The notes: generated from the letters alone by a model not told the origin. Shown: positions 1 to 7,030, counted from the first letter of the stretch. The stretch: DNA of 8,837 nt from Legionellales bacterium (GCA_012103495.1 WLWR01000058.1:1-8837), one strand, 5' to 3'. Translations and numbers: made by a program.

Positions 1-317
1 GGTGGTTGGCATGAGTGATGGTCCTTCAAGTGATTGATAATTAAAATGGTACACAAGTTTAGCGAAGTCATCGGTGATGATCTATAGGTACCAAATTATA
101 TTCACGGTTAGATAAGATTTTTCTATTGGTATTTTAAGTCGGTAGAGGGTGGTGGAGGGCGGCATTTTGATTGGAAAAAACGCAGGAGTCACCGCCACTA
201 ATGTGAGGGAGTCATCAATCAGTTTTAGGGGGATCGCGTCAAGGATTTTTATCAAAGTTTCATCGATGATTGATTTTTTAAGTAGCCGCCGCAAAATCCA
301 CCCCCTCCCATGCTGAT
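1..317. other. left edge, no supported gene
   Basis: No convincing gene is visible here. A plus-strand frame enters from the left and stops at 35-37, so at most about 11 residues of an upstream gene end could be present. A minus-strand open frame (82-378, 98 codons) has no Shine-Dalgarno, no motif I recognise, and runs through the 344-374 palindrome, so I do not call it. The stretch at about 144-165 is unusually G-rich on the plus strand. No tRNA, rRNA or CRISPR pattern was seen. Confidence 0.5.
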
Positions 318-692
318 ATGCTGATGCGGGCTCAGGCTGTTTTTTTATCGAATTGTTTAAAACAATTCGATAAATCAATTTTGCATTCTGAAAACCTACA
401 AGTGCATTTAGTTTTATTCAGTACTTTTAAAAAAATATTATCACTTGAGTCATCATTTTATCTTTTAAAGAATAAGGAGCGTCATGTTGAGTATATTGCT
501 GCCATCGAGTCACGCAATTCTCAGAATGTTTGGGAGTGGATTAGTGACTTATTAGATGGAATTTTACCCTATCTAAAAGATGACATCGCGCCGAAACCGC
601 AACCGTCAGGTCTTTTCACGCACCGCCCCTCTTTTTCCTCTGTAGATCATGTAGATACCGGTGAACATGGTTCGCAGCTTCAAGTAGGATGA
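318..692 (+). CDS. hypothetical protein, doubtful ORF
   Basis: This 124-codon ORF has no match I recognise. Its first ~90 residues read like an ordinary soluble protein, with alternating hydrophobic and charged residues and a WEWISDLLDGILPYL stretch near residues 73-87. The last ~35 residues, rich in Pro, Ser and His, look less protein-like. There is no Shine-Dalgarno before the ATG at 318 or the one at 324, and stops at 267 and 279 close the frame upstream. A perfect palindrome (344-374) lies inside the frame. In favour of a gene, the ORF ends 22 bases before a strong hairpin that separates it from the converging rne. It could be a small accessory gene, a decayed remnant, or chance. Function unknown. 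Confidence 0.3.
   Translation: MLMRAQAVFLSNCLKQFDKSILHSENLQVHLVLFSTFKKILSLESSFYLLKNKERHVEYIAAIESRNSQNVWEWISDLLDGILPYLKDDIAPKPQPSGLFTHRPSFSSVDHVDTGEHGSQLQVG
344..374. repeat. perfect 15-bp inverted repeat
   Basis: The arms 344-358 and 360-374 are exact reverse complements around a single A at 359. The sequence is AT-rich and centred on GTTTaAAAC. A T-run (341-346) precedes it. Neither strand has a T-run immediately after the stem, so it is a poor intrinsic terminator. It could be a protein-binding palindrome or a cruciform site. Its position inside a doubtful ORF weakens the case for that ORF. Confidence 0.7.
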
Positions 693-714
693 ATATCCAT
701 TCAGCACAGTTGAC

Positions 715-749
715 GCATTTCCCCAAGATTTTAAATCTTGGGGAAATGC
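715..749 (-). terminator. hairpin downstream of rne, possible terminator
   Basis: The arms 715-731 and 733-749 are exact reverse complements of 17 bp around a single T at 732, with four G-C pairs in a row (CCCC at 721-724, GGGG at 740-743). It begins 45 bases past the rne stop and 22 bases past the end of the plus-strand ORF at 692, so it sits where a bidirectional terminator between converging genes would be. No U-tract follows the stem on either strand. It may therefore act as a 3' end stabiliser or protein site instead. Confidence 0.5.
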
Positions 750-793
750 TACCAATCAAGCGATACAAAAGAGAGGCCAAGTTACACGATTGG

Positions 794-2767
794 TTACTCT
801 GCCGATGCTTTGGGTTTTGTTGAGGTAGAGCGACCTGCTGTGTGACCTCGATTTCCATCGCGACTGCCACTACCGCCACCACTGCTACTACTACGACGGC
901 GATGATGATGGTGTCCTCCGCTTTGTCGGCGTCGACCGGAGGATGATGATTTGCGACCACCATCTTGACGTTGTTGCTGTGAGGATGGGCGACGGCGTGG
1001 ACGACGGTTATCGCTGCTGTTACTGGTTGTTGTTTGTCTCGAGTGTTGCCGAGGTTTGTGGCTAGTACGATCTTTTTTAGGACCATCACCGGTTAATTTT
1101 TTCCATAATTTTTTCCACCAACTGGTTTGTTGACGAAGTATTTGGGATTCAGAAGTTAATTGATGGTGCACATGTTTAATCGCAGGTTCTTCAATGGGTG
1201 CAATTGTTTTATCTTTAGGTGGTAATTCCACTTGCGGTGTTTCTAACAATTGGTAACTGGGTGTTGTTGTTGCTGCCGCTTGATGATCCAAACGTACGCA
1301 TTCAATGTGATAATGCGGTTCGACCAAGTGAGGTAATGGAAGAATAATGATTTCCACGCGATGACGTGTTTCAATGTCTGTTAATAATTTACGCTTTTCA
1401 TTAATCAAATACGTGGCAATTTTTACCGGCAATTGAACTTGTAATTGTGTGGTTGGGTTTTTGAATGCGTGTTCATCAATCAAGCGTAAAATCATCAATG
1501 CCTGCGCTTGAATAGGACGCACAATGCCACGACCATGACATTGATCACACGGTTGCTGTACGGTCATTTCACTCAATGATAAACGTAAGCGCTGACGTGA
1601 CATTTCCAATAATCCGAATCGTGAAATACGGCCAATTTGTACTCGGGCGCGATCATCGCGAAAGGCTTCGCGCAAACGAGTTTCAACATCTCGTTGATGT
1701 TTGTTGGGACCCATATCGATAAAATCAATGACGATCAATCCACCCAAATCGCGAATGCGTAATTGACGAGCAATTTCATCGGCTGCTTCCAAATTGGTGT
1801 GCAAAGCGGTGGTTTCAATATCGGCACCGCTGGTGGCTTTGGCGGAATTAATATCAATGGATACCAGCGCTTCGGTACGATCGATGACGATCGAACCACC
1901 GGAAGGCAGTAAGACTTCACGCTGATAAGCAAATTCGATTTGTGACTCAATCCCAAACTGGGTAAACAATGGGGTGTTGCTTTGATAAAATTTCAAACAA
2001 TTGGAAAAGTTGGGCCGTACCGAGTCAATGTAGCGTTTGGCCTTATTAAAGGTGTCAAAGTCATCAATAATAATTTCATTGACAGTTTTTCGTAAATTAT
2101 CGCGGATTGAACGGACGATCACATCGCCTTCTCGGTGAATTAAAAACGGTGCGGGTTGTTGTTCATCGTATGCGGTTTGAATCGCTTGCCATTGGTTACA
2201 TAGAAAGTCCAAATCCCATTGCAAATCTTCAGCACTTTTACCCACGCCAGCAGTGCGTACAATGACGCCCATATGCTTAGGTAGATTCAATTGATTTAAA
2301 GTTTCACGCAGTTCATCACGCTCTTCTCCCTCAATGCGACGTGAAATACCACCGGAGGTTGGGCTGTTTGGCATGAGGACTAAATAGCAGCCGGCCAAGG
2401 TGATGAAAGTGGTTAATGCGGCGCCTTTGTTGCCACGCTCATCTTTATCCACTTGTACCATCAATTCTTGACCCGAGGTGAGTAAGTCTTTCAGGTTCGC
2501 TTTTTCCCCCGAGGTTGTCGATTTTTGGAAATATTCTTTGGCAATTTCTTTAAAAGGTAAAAAACCTTGACGACGTGCGCCGTAATCAACAAAAACCGCT
2601 TCCAAACTAGGCTCGATACGGGTGATGCGAGCTTTGTAAATGTTGGCTTTCTTCTTGGTGTCTGTGGGGTATTCAATATCCAAATCAATCAGTGATTGAT
2701 CGCGTAATAAAGCAACCCGCATTTCTTCGGGTTGTGTCGCATTCATTAACATGCGTTCCATACTCAT
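794..2767 (-). CDS. rne: ribonuclease E
   Basis: RNase E is the 5'-monophosphate-sensing, Mg-dependent endonuclease that starts mRNA decay and processes rRNA and tRNA precursors at the inner membrane. The 657-residue product begins like E. coli RNase E (ERMLMNATQPEEMRVAL). The S1 RNA-binding domain is at about residues 37-125. The catalytic aspartates are D305 (SIDINS) and D348 (VIDFID), two places from E. coli D303 and D346. The Zn-link CDQC is at 407-410. The C-terminal part is short compared with the 1061-residue E. coli enzyme. A Trp/Lys helix SWWKKLWKKLTG (549-560) resembles the membrane-anchoring amphipathic helix. The tail after ~565 is disordered and rich in Arg, Ser, Gly and His (four His at 619-622). 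No RhlB, enolase or PNPase site is recognisable. The frame stays open upstream to an ATG at 2818, but 2767 matches the family start and has a Shine-Dalgarno. The gene is divergent from rluC, as in E. coli. Confidence 0.97.
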   Translation of the reverse strand: MSMERMLMNATQPEEMRVALLRDQSLIDLDIEYPTDTKKKANIYKARITRIEPSLEAVFVDYGARRQGFLPFKEIAKEYFQKSTTSGEKANLKDLLTSGQELMVQVDKDERGNKGAALTTFITLAGCYLVLMPNSPTSGGISRRIEGEERDELRETLNQLNLPKHMGVIVRTAGVGKSAEDLQWDLDFLCNQWQAIQTAYDEQQPAPFLIHREGDVIVRSIRDNLRKTVNEIIIDDFDTFNKAKRYIDSVRPNFSNCLKFYQSNTPLFTQFGIESQIEFAYQREVLLPSGGSIVIDRTEALVSIDINSAKATSGADIETTALHTNLEAADEIARQLRIRDLGGLIVIDFIDMGPNKHQRDVETRLREAFRDDRARVQIGRISRFGLLEMSRQRLRLSLSEMTVQQPCDQCHGRGIVRPIQAQALMILRLIDEHAFKNPTTQLQVQLPVKIATYLINEKRKLLTDIETRHRVEIIILPLPHLVEPHYHIECVRLDHQAAATTTPSYQLLETPQVELPPKDKTIAPIEEPAIKHVHHQLTSESQILRQQTSWWKKLWKKLTGDGPKKDRTSHKPRQHSRQTTTSNSSDNRRPRRRPSSQQQRQDGGRKSSSSGRRRQSGGHHHHRRRSSSSGGGSGSRDGNRGHTAGRSTSTKPKASAE

Positions 2768-2775
2768 TGTCGTTA

Positions 2776-2781
2776 CCTTCT
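2776..2781 (-). promoter_or_regulatory. rne ribosome binding site
   Basis: AGAAGG on the minus strand lies 8 bases before the ATG at 2767. It decides the start of rne: the upstream in-frame ATG at 2818 would add 17 residues that the family lacks. A further ATG at 2761 is also possible but is spaced further away. Confidence 0.75.
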
Positions 2782-2784
2782 GAT

Positions 2785-2819
2785 GTTGAGCATGAAGCAA
2801 TATTGAAAGTAGGCTCAAC
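2785..2819 (-). promoter_or_regulatory. hairpin in rne 5' leader next to Shine-Dalgarno
   Basis: The arms 2785-2791 and 2813-2819 (GTTGAGC and GCTCAAC) are exact reverse complements with a 21-base loop, and the hairpin ends 3 bases upstream of the rne Shine-Dalgarno. The loop contains the self-complementary CAATATTG. In enterobacteria the rne leader carries hairpins through which RNase E represses its own mRNA. Whether this hairpin does the same is inference. A 7-bp stem with this loop is only moderately stable. Confidence 0.35.
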
Positions 2820-3110
2820 CAGCGATGAACCGATCAGTTACAGCAATGCTTGATTCACCTGAATGAAGATCAGAATGTTAGTTGCTTGCCGATTATCATG
2901 ATCGTTATGTTCATTATCTACCAATGTTAAGTAAGAACCTCAAGGGTGATATGCTAACGGGTAAATCACTTACTATCGTTTCAATTACTAGGGTTTACAG
3001 TAATAACTTTAGGTTAATCAGTTTTCTCAATTATCGCTTCATGGTATTAATAACCAAATTGCTTGAACCAGCCGTCAGCCATTGACCGCAAATTCAAGTT
3101 AATATTTTTT

Positions 3111-3135
3111 GATACTTATAGAAGCTATTAGTATC
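3111..3135. repeat. near-perfect palindrome upstream of rluC
   Basis: The arms 3111-3121 and 3125-3135 match as reverse complements at 10 of 11 positions (mismatch 3117/3129) around a 3-base centre. The outer half-sites are GATACT and AGTATC. The right arm overlaps the predicted -35 of the rluC promoter, which is where a repressor site would act. On the minus strand the same sequence could form a hairpin at the far 5' end of the rne leader. No regulator can be named. Confidence 0.5.
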
Positions 3136-3157
3136 TTTATCTAACTGTTTGTATAAT
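3128..3157 (+). promoter_or_regulatory. sigma70-type promoter candidate for rluC
   Basis: A consensus -10 box TATAAT lies at 3152-3157, about 48 bases before the rluC ATG. A weak -35 (TTAGTA, 3128-3133) is 18 bases upstream of it. The predicted transcript would have a leader of roughly 40 bases and could drive rluC-yceD and possibly the downstream operon. Confidence 0.5.
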
Positions 3158-3205
3158 GAAAACAAGTTATAAATTAAAAATCTCACCGATTCTAAGCATA
3201 AACGT

Positions 3206-4168
3206 ATGAATTATCAAGCAGCTAAACAGATTATTATCGACACTGAGCGTGCAGGTCAGCGTCTGGACAATTTTTTAATCAGCCAATTGAAAGGGTTGCC
3301 TAAAAGTCGCATCTATCGAATGATTCGTGGTGGTGAAGTACGCATCAATGGCAAACGGGTCAAACCAACCACTCGCTTGCAAGCAGATGACCAAGTGCGG
3401 ATTCCACCGTTTAAAACCGAGTTTACCCCTCAAGATCCACTGCCACATCAAGCCATTCAAGGATTGGAAGAACGTATTATCTATGAAGATGACGCATTGA
3501 TTGTGATAAATAAACCCGCTGGGTTAGCGGTGCATGGTGGCAGCGGTATTCAGGCGGGATTGATTGAGCGGATTCGTTGTTTACGTCCTCGGGCGAAAAC
3601 GTTGGAATTGGTGCATCGCTTGGATAAAGCCACATCAGGCTGTCTTTTAATTGCCAAGAAGCGTTCCGCGTTGCGTGAACTTCATCAATTATTTGGGCAG
3701 CAAGCCATCCATAAACTTTATTTAGCCATTGTGCAGGGAGCTTGGCCGGTTGAGCTAACGGTTATTGATCACGCTTTGCGTAAAAATACTTTACGCTCGG
3801 GAGAACGAATGGTGGTGTTGGATGCGCAAGGTAAAGCGGCGATGACTCAATTTGCCGTATTGGCACAACAGCCACAAGCAAGTTTAATTAAAATTCGCCC
3901 GCAAACGGGACGCACGCATCAAATTCGAGTGCATACCCAATCGGCTGATCACCCCATCGCGGGTGATGAAAAATACGGTGAAGCTGCCTTTAATCAGCGC
4001 ATGGCGCAATTAGGGTGTAAGCATCTATGCTTGCATGCTTATCAATTGAAATTTCCATTACCAGGCAGTGGTTATGAAGTGACTTTACGGGCGCCATTAC
4101 CAACGCATTTCACACAATTATTGACTCAATTAGGATTGATTTATGACTGCAGCACCCTTACTGATTAA
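3206..4168 (+). CDS. rluC: 23S rRNA pseudouridine synthase RluC
   Basis: In E. coli RluC converts U955, U2504 and U2580 of 23S rRNA to pseudouridine, near the peptidyl transferase centre. The 320-residue product has an N-terminal S4 RNA-binding domain (about residues 18-80, with SRIYRMIRGGEVRINGKRVK) and the RluA-family synthase core. The catalytic Asp is D140 in HRLDKATSG, and the RPQTGRTHQIRVH motif is at 231-243. Length fits the family (319 in E. coli). The start at 3206 gives a normal N-terminus, although the Shine-Dalgarno is weak (TAAG at 3193-3196). Divergence from rne and placement just before yceD support RluC rather than the paralogues RluA or RluD. It overlaps yceD by 26 bases. Confidence 0.94.
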   Translation: MNYQAAKQIIIDTERAGQRLDNFLISQLKGLPKSRIYRMIRGGEVRINGKRVKPTTRLQADDQVRIPPFKTEFTPQDPLPHQAIQGLEERIIYEDDALIVINKPAGLAVHGGSGIQAGLIERIRCLRPRAKTLELVHRLDKATSGCLLIAKKRSALRELHQLFGQQAIHKLYLAIVQGAWPVELTVIDHALRKNTLRSGERMVVLDAQGKAAMTQFAVLAQQPQASLIKIRPQTGRTHQIRVHTQSADHPIAGDEKYGEAAFNQRMAQLGCKHLCLHAYQLKFPLPGSGYEVTLRAPLPTHFTQLLTQLGLIYDCSTLTD

Positions 4169-4664
4169 TCCGCGATTGTTTGCCGCTCAGCAAGCACATT
4201 TTCACGGGGTGGTGGCATTACAGCAATTACCGCGATTGACACAAGTGTTGACCGATTTGTCAGGGGATTTGACCTATGATCTTCAATTTCATCAAACCGA
4301 TGATCAGCAAATACTCATGACACTTACTTGGCAAGCGCAAGTCCATTTGATTTGTCAACGTTGTCTGAAGGTTTTTCAATGCCAATTGCATCGAACCACG
4401 CAGTTGCAACCGGTAACCGACGAGACGGAATTAACCATGTTAGTGGATGATATCGAACCGGTGATACTACAGCCGGATAGCCATTGTTTTCATTTATTAG
4501 AATTGTTAACCGATGAAGTGATTTTACAAATTCCTGCTTTTGCTAAGCATCCGGCTGCTGAATGCGCTGTGCAGTTGGAAAGGGATTCATCGATTGATCA
4601 AGCACAAGAATGTCAAAAGCCCTTTGCTCATCTGGCTGAATTATTGAGTAAAAAACCTAAATAA
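4143..4664 (+). CDS. yceD: YceD/DUF177 family protein (23S rRNA accumulation protein)
   Basis: DUF177 proteins are coded next to rpmF in most bacteria. In E. coli and plants they are linked to 23S rRNA accumulation, and the molecular role is unsettled. The 173-residue product shows the family marks: CQRC at 71-74, an acidic middle region, LTDEVILQIPAFAKH at 122-136 (E. coli VEDEIILALPVVPVH), Cys141, and a terminal QKPFAHLAELL block. The start is ATG 4143 with AGGA at 4132-4135, inside the end of rluC. The resulting 26-base overlap suggests translational coupling. A short spacer with a possible promoter separates it from rpmF. Confidence 0.92.
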   Translation: MTAAPLLINPRLFAAQQAHFHGVVALQQLPRLTQVLTDLSGDLTYDLQFHQTDDQQILMTLTWQAQVHLICQRCLKVFQCQLHRTTQLQPVTDETELTMLVDDIEPVILQPDSHCFHLLELLTDEVILQIPAFAKHPAAECAVQLERDSSIDQAQECQKPFAHLAELLSKKPK

Positions 4665-4726
4665 TTCATATGACTCATTGATGATGATGCCGAAATCAGT
4701 TTTTTAGCTGCAAATTAATATTTTAC

Positions 4727-4755
4727 TTGGATAGTAGGTGAAAAATCGGTAATAT
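4727..4755 (+). promoter_or_regulatory. possible promoter for rpmF-plsX-fab operon
   Basis: In the 132-base yceD-rpmF spacer, TTGGAT (4727-4732) and TAATAT (4750-4755) are exactly 17 bases apart. Each box is only a moderate match to sigma70 consensus. A transcript from here would have a leader of about 35 bases before rpmF. The spacer is the longest gap in the rightward gene run, which makes a promoter here plausible. No terminator hairpin for yceD is evident. Confidence 0.35.
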
Positions 4756-4796
4756 CGCCCGACTTAACGATTTGTTTTGGCTAGGAGTGTAAAGTT

Positions 4797-4994
4797 ATGG
4801 CAGTACAACAGAATCGTAAGACGCGATCAAAGCGTGATATGCGTCGGGCGCACGATAAACTTACCCCCCCAACTTTGTCTGTTGATCCCACTACGGGAGA
4901 GACCCATTTGCGCCACCATGTGACACCGAACGGGTATTATCGTGGGCGCAAAGTCATTGATAAAGCTGTCCAGGTTGACGACGAGCAAGAGTAA
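4797..4994 (+). CDS. rpmF: 50S ribosomal protein L32
   Basis: L32 is a small protein of the large ribosomal subunit near the exit tunnel. The 65-residue product matches E. coli L32 throughout (MAVQQN, TRSKRDMRRAHDKL, GETHLRHHVTPNGYYRGRKVI). It has no zinc-binding CXXC pairs, so it is the zinc-free gammaproteobacterial form. It continues past the usual C-terminus (57 residues in E. coli) with about eight extra residues ending in the acidic DDEQE. A strong Shine-Dalgarno AGGAG (4783-4787) precedes the ATG by 9 bases. The stop is 5 bases before plsX. Confidence 0.97.
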   Translation: MAVQQNRKTRSKRDMRRAHDKLTPPTLSVDPTTGETHLRHHVTPNGYYRGRKVIDKAVQVDDEQE

Positions 4995-4999
4995 TTATC

Positions 5000-6037
5000 T
5001 TGTCTGAGATCACGATTGCCCTGGATGCAATGGGGGGAGACCACGGGCCATCGATTGTGATCCCCGCCGCTATTGAAATCTTGAGACGCTACGAACAAGT
5101 CAATTTGATTTTGGTAGGCAAGCGTAGTGAGATTGATGCGCAGTTGCAAGCGAACCGGCATTATGCGACGGTGCAAGAGCGATTGATTGTGCATCATACC
5201 GATGAAAGGGTCACCATGGATGAGTTACCTTCCACCGCTTTGCGCACCAAGAGAAATTCTTCCATGCGTCTGGCGCTAAATATGGTAAAAGATGGGGTTG
5301 CCCAAGCATGTGTCAGTGCGGGTAATACGGGTGCACTGACCGTCATTGCGCGGTTTGTGTTAAAAACGCTCGCGGGCATAGATCGCCCAGCCATTTTGGC
5401 CGAATTACCAACCGCCGATACAAGCAGAACCCGGATGCTGGATTTAGGCGCTAATGTTGATTCCAGTGCGGAAACATTATTTCAATTTGCAGTCATGGGT
5501 AGCATTGTCAGTCGTAACATCGATAAAATTCACAATCCTAGCATTGCATTGCTCAATATCGGTACAGAAGATATTAAAGGGAATGAACAAGTCAAACGGG
5601 CCGCCGAGTTACTTGCGCAGGCACAAGGGTTGAATTATCTAGGATATATTGAAGGCAATGAGCTGTATCTAGGCAAAGCCAATGTGATTGTTTGTGATGG
5701 TTTTGTGGGTAATGTGGCGTTAAAAAGCAGTGAAGGGGTGGCAAAATTACTTGCCGATAAATTTAATACGGTGTTTCGATCGGGTATTTATCCGCGATTG
5801 GTTGGCATGTTATCTTTACCCGTATTTCGTTCATTGCGCAAACAAATTGATCCAGAACGTTATAATGGTGCCAGCTTGATTGGCCTCAATGGTATTGTGG
5901 TTAAAAGTCATGGTAGCGCCAGTAGTTTGGGATTTTGTTATGCCATTGAAGAAGCCATCAATCAAGTGCAATCTAATGTGGTAGAAAAAATAAGCATCCA
6001 AATCGCTGAATTTTTAGGGGAAGGTTTCATCCTATGA
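5000..6037 (+). CDS. plsX: phosphate acyltransferase PlsX
   Basis: PlsX makes acyl-phosphate from acyl-ACP, the donor used by PlsY for glycerol-3-phosphate acylation, and is a peripheral membrane enzyme. The 345-residue product carries family motifs in order: DAMGGDHGP (9-17), SAGNTGA (107-113), DLGAN (148-152), NIGTE (186-190), VCDGFVGN (231-238) and HGSAS (304-308). The start is TTG at 5000, placing ALDAMGGD where E. coli PlsX has ALDVMGGD. The only Shine-Dalgarno is a weak AAGAG (4988-4992) inside the end of rpmF, so translation is probably coupled to rpmF. The next ATG codes for the Met inside the conserved DAMGGD motif and cannot be the start. The stop overlaps the fabH start as ATGA. 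Confidence 0.95.
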   Translation: MSEITIALDAMGGDHGPSIVIPAAIEILRRYEQVNLILVGKRSEIDAQLQANRHYATVQERLIVHHTDERVTMDELPSTALRTKRNSSMRLALNMVKDGVAQACVSAGNTGALTVIARFVLKTLAGIDRPAILAELPTADTSRTRMLDLGANVDSSAETLFQFAVMGSIVSRNIDKIHNPSIALLNIGTEDIKGNEQVKRAAELLAQAQGLNYLGYIEGNELYLGKANVIVCDGFVGNVALKSSEGVAKLLADKFNTVFRSGIYPRLVGMLSLPVFRSLRKQIDPERYNGASLIGLNGIVVKSHGSASSLGFCYAIEEAINQVQSNVVEKISIQIAEFLGEGFIL

Positions 6038-6999
6038 GATATGCAAACATTAGTGGTATTGGTAGCTATTTACCTTCTAAATTATTAACCAATTACGATT
6101 TGGAACAATTGGTGAGCACCTCGGATCAATGGATCATGGAACGCACGGGGATTAAACAACGCCATATTGCCAATGATGAAGAAACGTCTTCATCAATGGG
6201 GGAGCACGCAGCTCGTCAAGCGCTGGATGATGCACAAATTGATTACAATGATTTGGATTTAATCATTGTTGCCACTTGTACCCCTGATAGTTTTTTTCCC
6301 AGCACAGCTTGTTTATTGCAACAGCGATTGGGGATCACGCGCAATATTCCAGCCTTTGATATTTCAGCAGCTTGTGCCGGATTTATTTACGCATTGCAAA
6401 TTGCCCAGCAATACATTGTTAATGGGACGGCCCAACATGTATTGATCACCTGTAGCGAAGTGATGTCGCGTACGGTTGATTGGCAAAATCGCAGCACTTG
6501 TATTTTATTTGGTGATGGTGCTGGGGCGGTGGTCTTAAGCAACAGTGAGCGCCCTGGCATTTTAGATACCAACGTGTATGCCGATGGGCAATATAAAGAT
6601 TTATTGTATTTGTCCAATCATTTGGCTGGACAACAAGTGAAACCGATGCCTCAACATTTGTATATGCAAGGCAATGAAGTATTCAAATTAGCGGTGCGAG
6701 CCTTGGGTGATTTGGTTGATCGCACGTTGGCCGATAACAATATGACTAAGCAAGACATCGATTGGTTGGTGCCACATCAAGCCAATATTCGCATTATCAA
6801 CGCCATTGCTAAACGGTTGGATTTGCCGATGGAGCGAGTGATTTTAACCATTGCTGAACATGGCAACACGTCAGCGGCTTCAATTCCATTAGCCTTGCAC
6901 ACAGGTATTCAACAAGGGCAAATTAAACGAGGTGATATGCTGCTGTGTGAAGCCTTTGGTGCTGGACTAGCATGGGGATCAGTGCTGATTCAATATTAA
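6034..6999 (+). CDS. fabH: 3-oxoacyl-ACP synthase III
   Basis: FabH condenses acetyl-CoA with malonyl-ACP to start each fatty acid chain in the cytoplasm. The 321-residue product has the complete Cys-His-Asn triad: C114 in SAACAGF, H248 in PHQAN and N278 in HGNTSAAS (E. coli C112, H244, N274). The GDGAGAVVL and EAFGAGLAWG motifs of the thiolase fold are present. The length is normal. The ATG at 6034 overlaps the plsX stop (ATGA), with GGGGAAGG (6016-6023) about 10 bases upstream as Shine-Dalgarno. A 43-base gap precedes fabD. Confidence 0.97.
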   Translation: MRYANISGIGSYLPSKLLTNYDLEQLVSTSDQWIMERTGIKQRHIANDEETSSSMGEHAARQALDDAQIDYNDLDLIIVATCTPDSFFPSTACLLQQRLGITRNIPAFDISAACAGFIYALQIAQQYIVNGTAQHVLITCSEVMSRTVDWQNRSTCILFGDGAGAVVLSNSERPGILDTNVYADGQYKDLLYLSNHLAGQQVKPMPQHLYMQGNEVFKLAVRALGDLVDRTLADNNMTKQDIDWLVPHQANIRIINAIAKRLDLPMERVILTIAEHGNTSAASIPLALHTGIQQGQIKRGDMLLCEAFGAGLAWGSVLIQY

Positions 7000-7030
7000 T
7001 AATTCTTAAACCAAATACTCCAATGAATGA

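Larger units (their letters stand above)
2768..3205. other. divergent rne/rluC intergenic region
   Basis: These 438 bases separate two divergently transcribed genes and should contain both promoters and the rne 5' leader. Seen here are the leader hairpin (2785-2819), a near-palindrome (3111-3135) and a TATAAT box (3152-3157). On the minus strand only weak rne promoter boxes are visible, for example GATAAT at 2891-2896, and I do not assign one. A 67-codon plus-strand open frame (2882-3085) has no Shine-Dalgarno and no recognisable product, and is not called. Confidence 0.6.

Noticed and set aside
82..378. A 98-codon minus-strand ORF at the left edge
   Set aside because: It has no Shine-Dalgarno and no recognisable motif, and it spans the perfect palindrome at 344-374. 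It may be real but nothing supports it beyond being open.
474..555. A good Shine-Dalgarno AAGGAG (474-479) before ATG 484 starting a 23-codon ORF
   Set aside because: The spacing is only 4 bases, the frame is very short and lies within another open frame, and the peptide has no recognisable feature.
840..1030. Short tandem-like triplet runs that could suggest a repeat array or CRISPR
   Set aside because: They are codon runs for Ser, Gly, His, Arg and Gln in the RNase E tail. There are no regular repeats with unique spacers.
616..1089. A 157-codon minus-strand frame overlapping the end of rne
   Set aside because: It is an alternative frame of the repetitive rne tail. Its Val/Ala and Gln runs are by-products of the Ser, Arg and His codon repeats, and it has no independent support.
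2768..2818. A longer rne start at ATG 2818
   Set aside because: It would add 17 residues not found in RNase E. The ATG at 2767 has a Shine-Dalgarno and gives the conserved N-terminus.
2882..3085. A 67-codon plus-strand ORF in the rne/rluC spacer
   Set aside because: It has no Shine-Dalgarno and lies opposite the expected rne leader. The predicted peptide shows no family motif.
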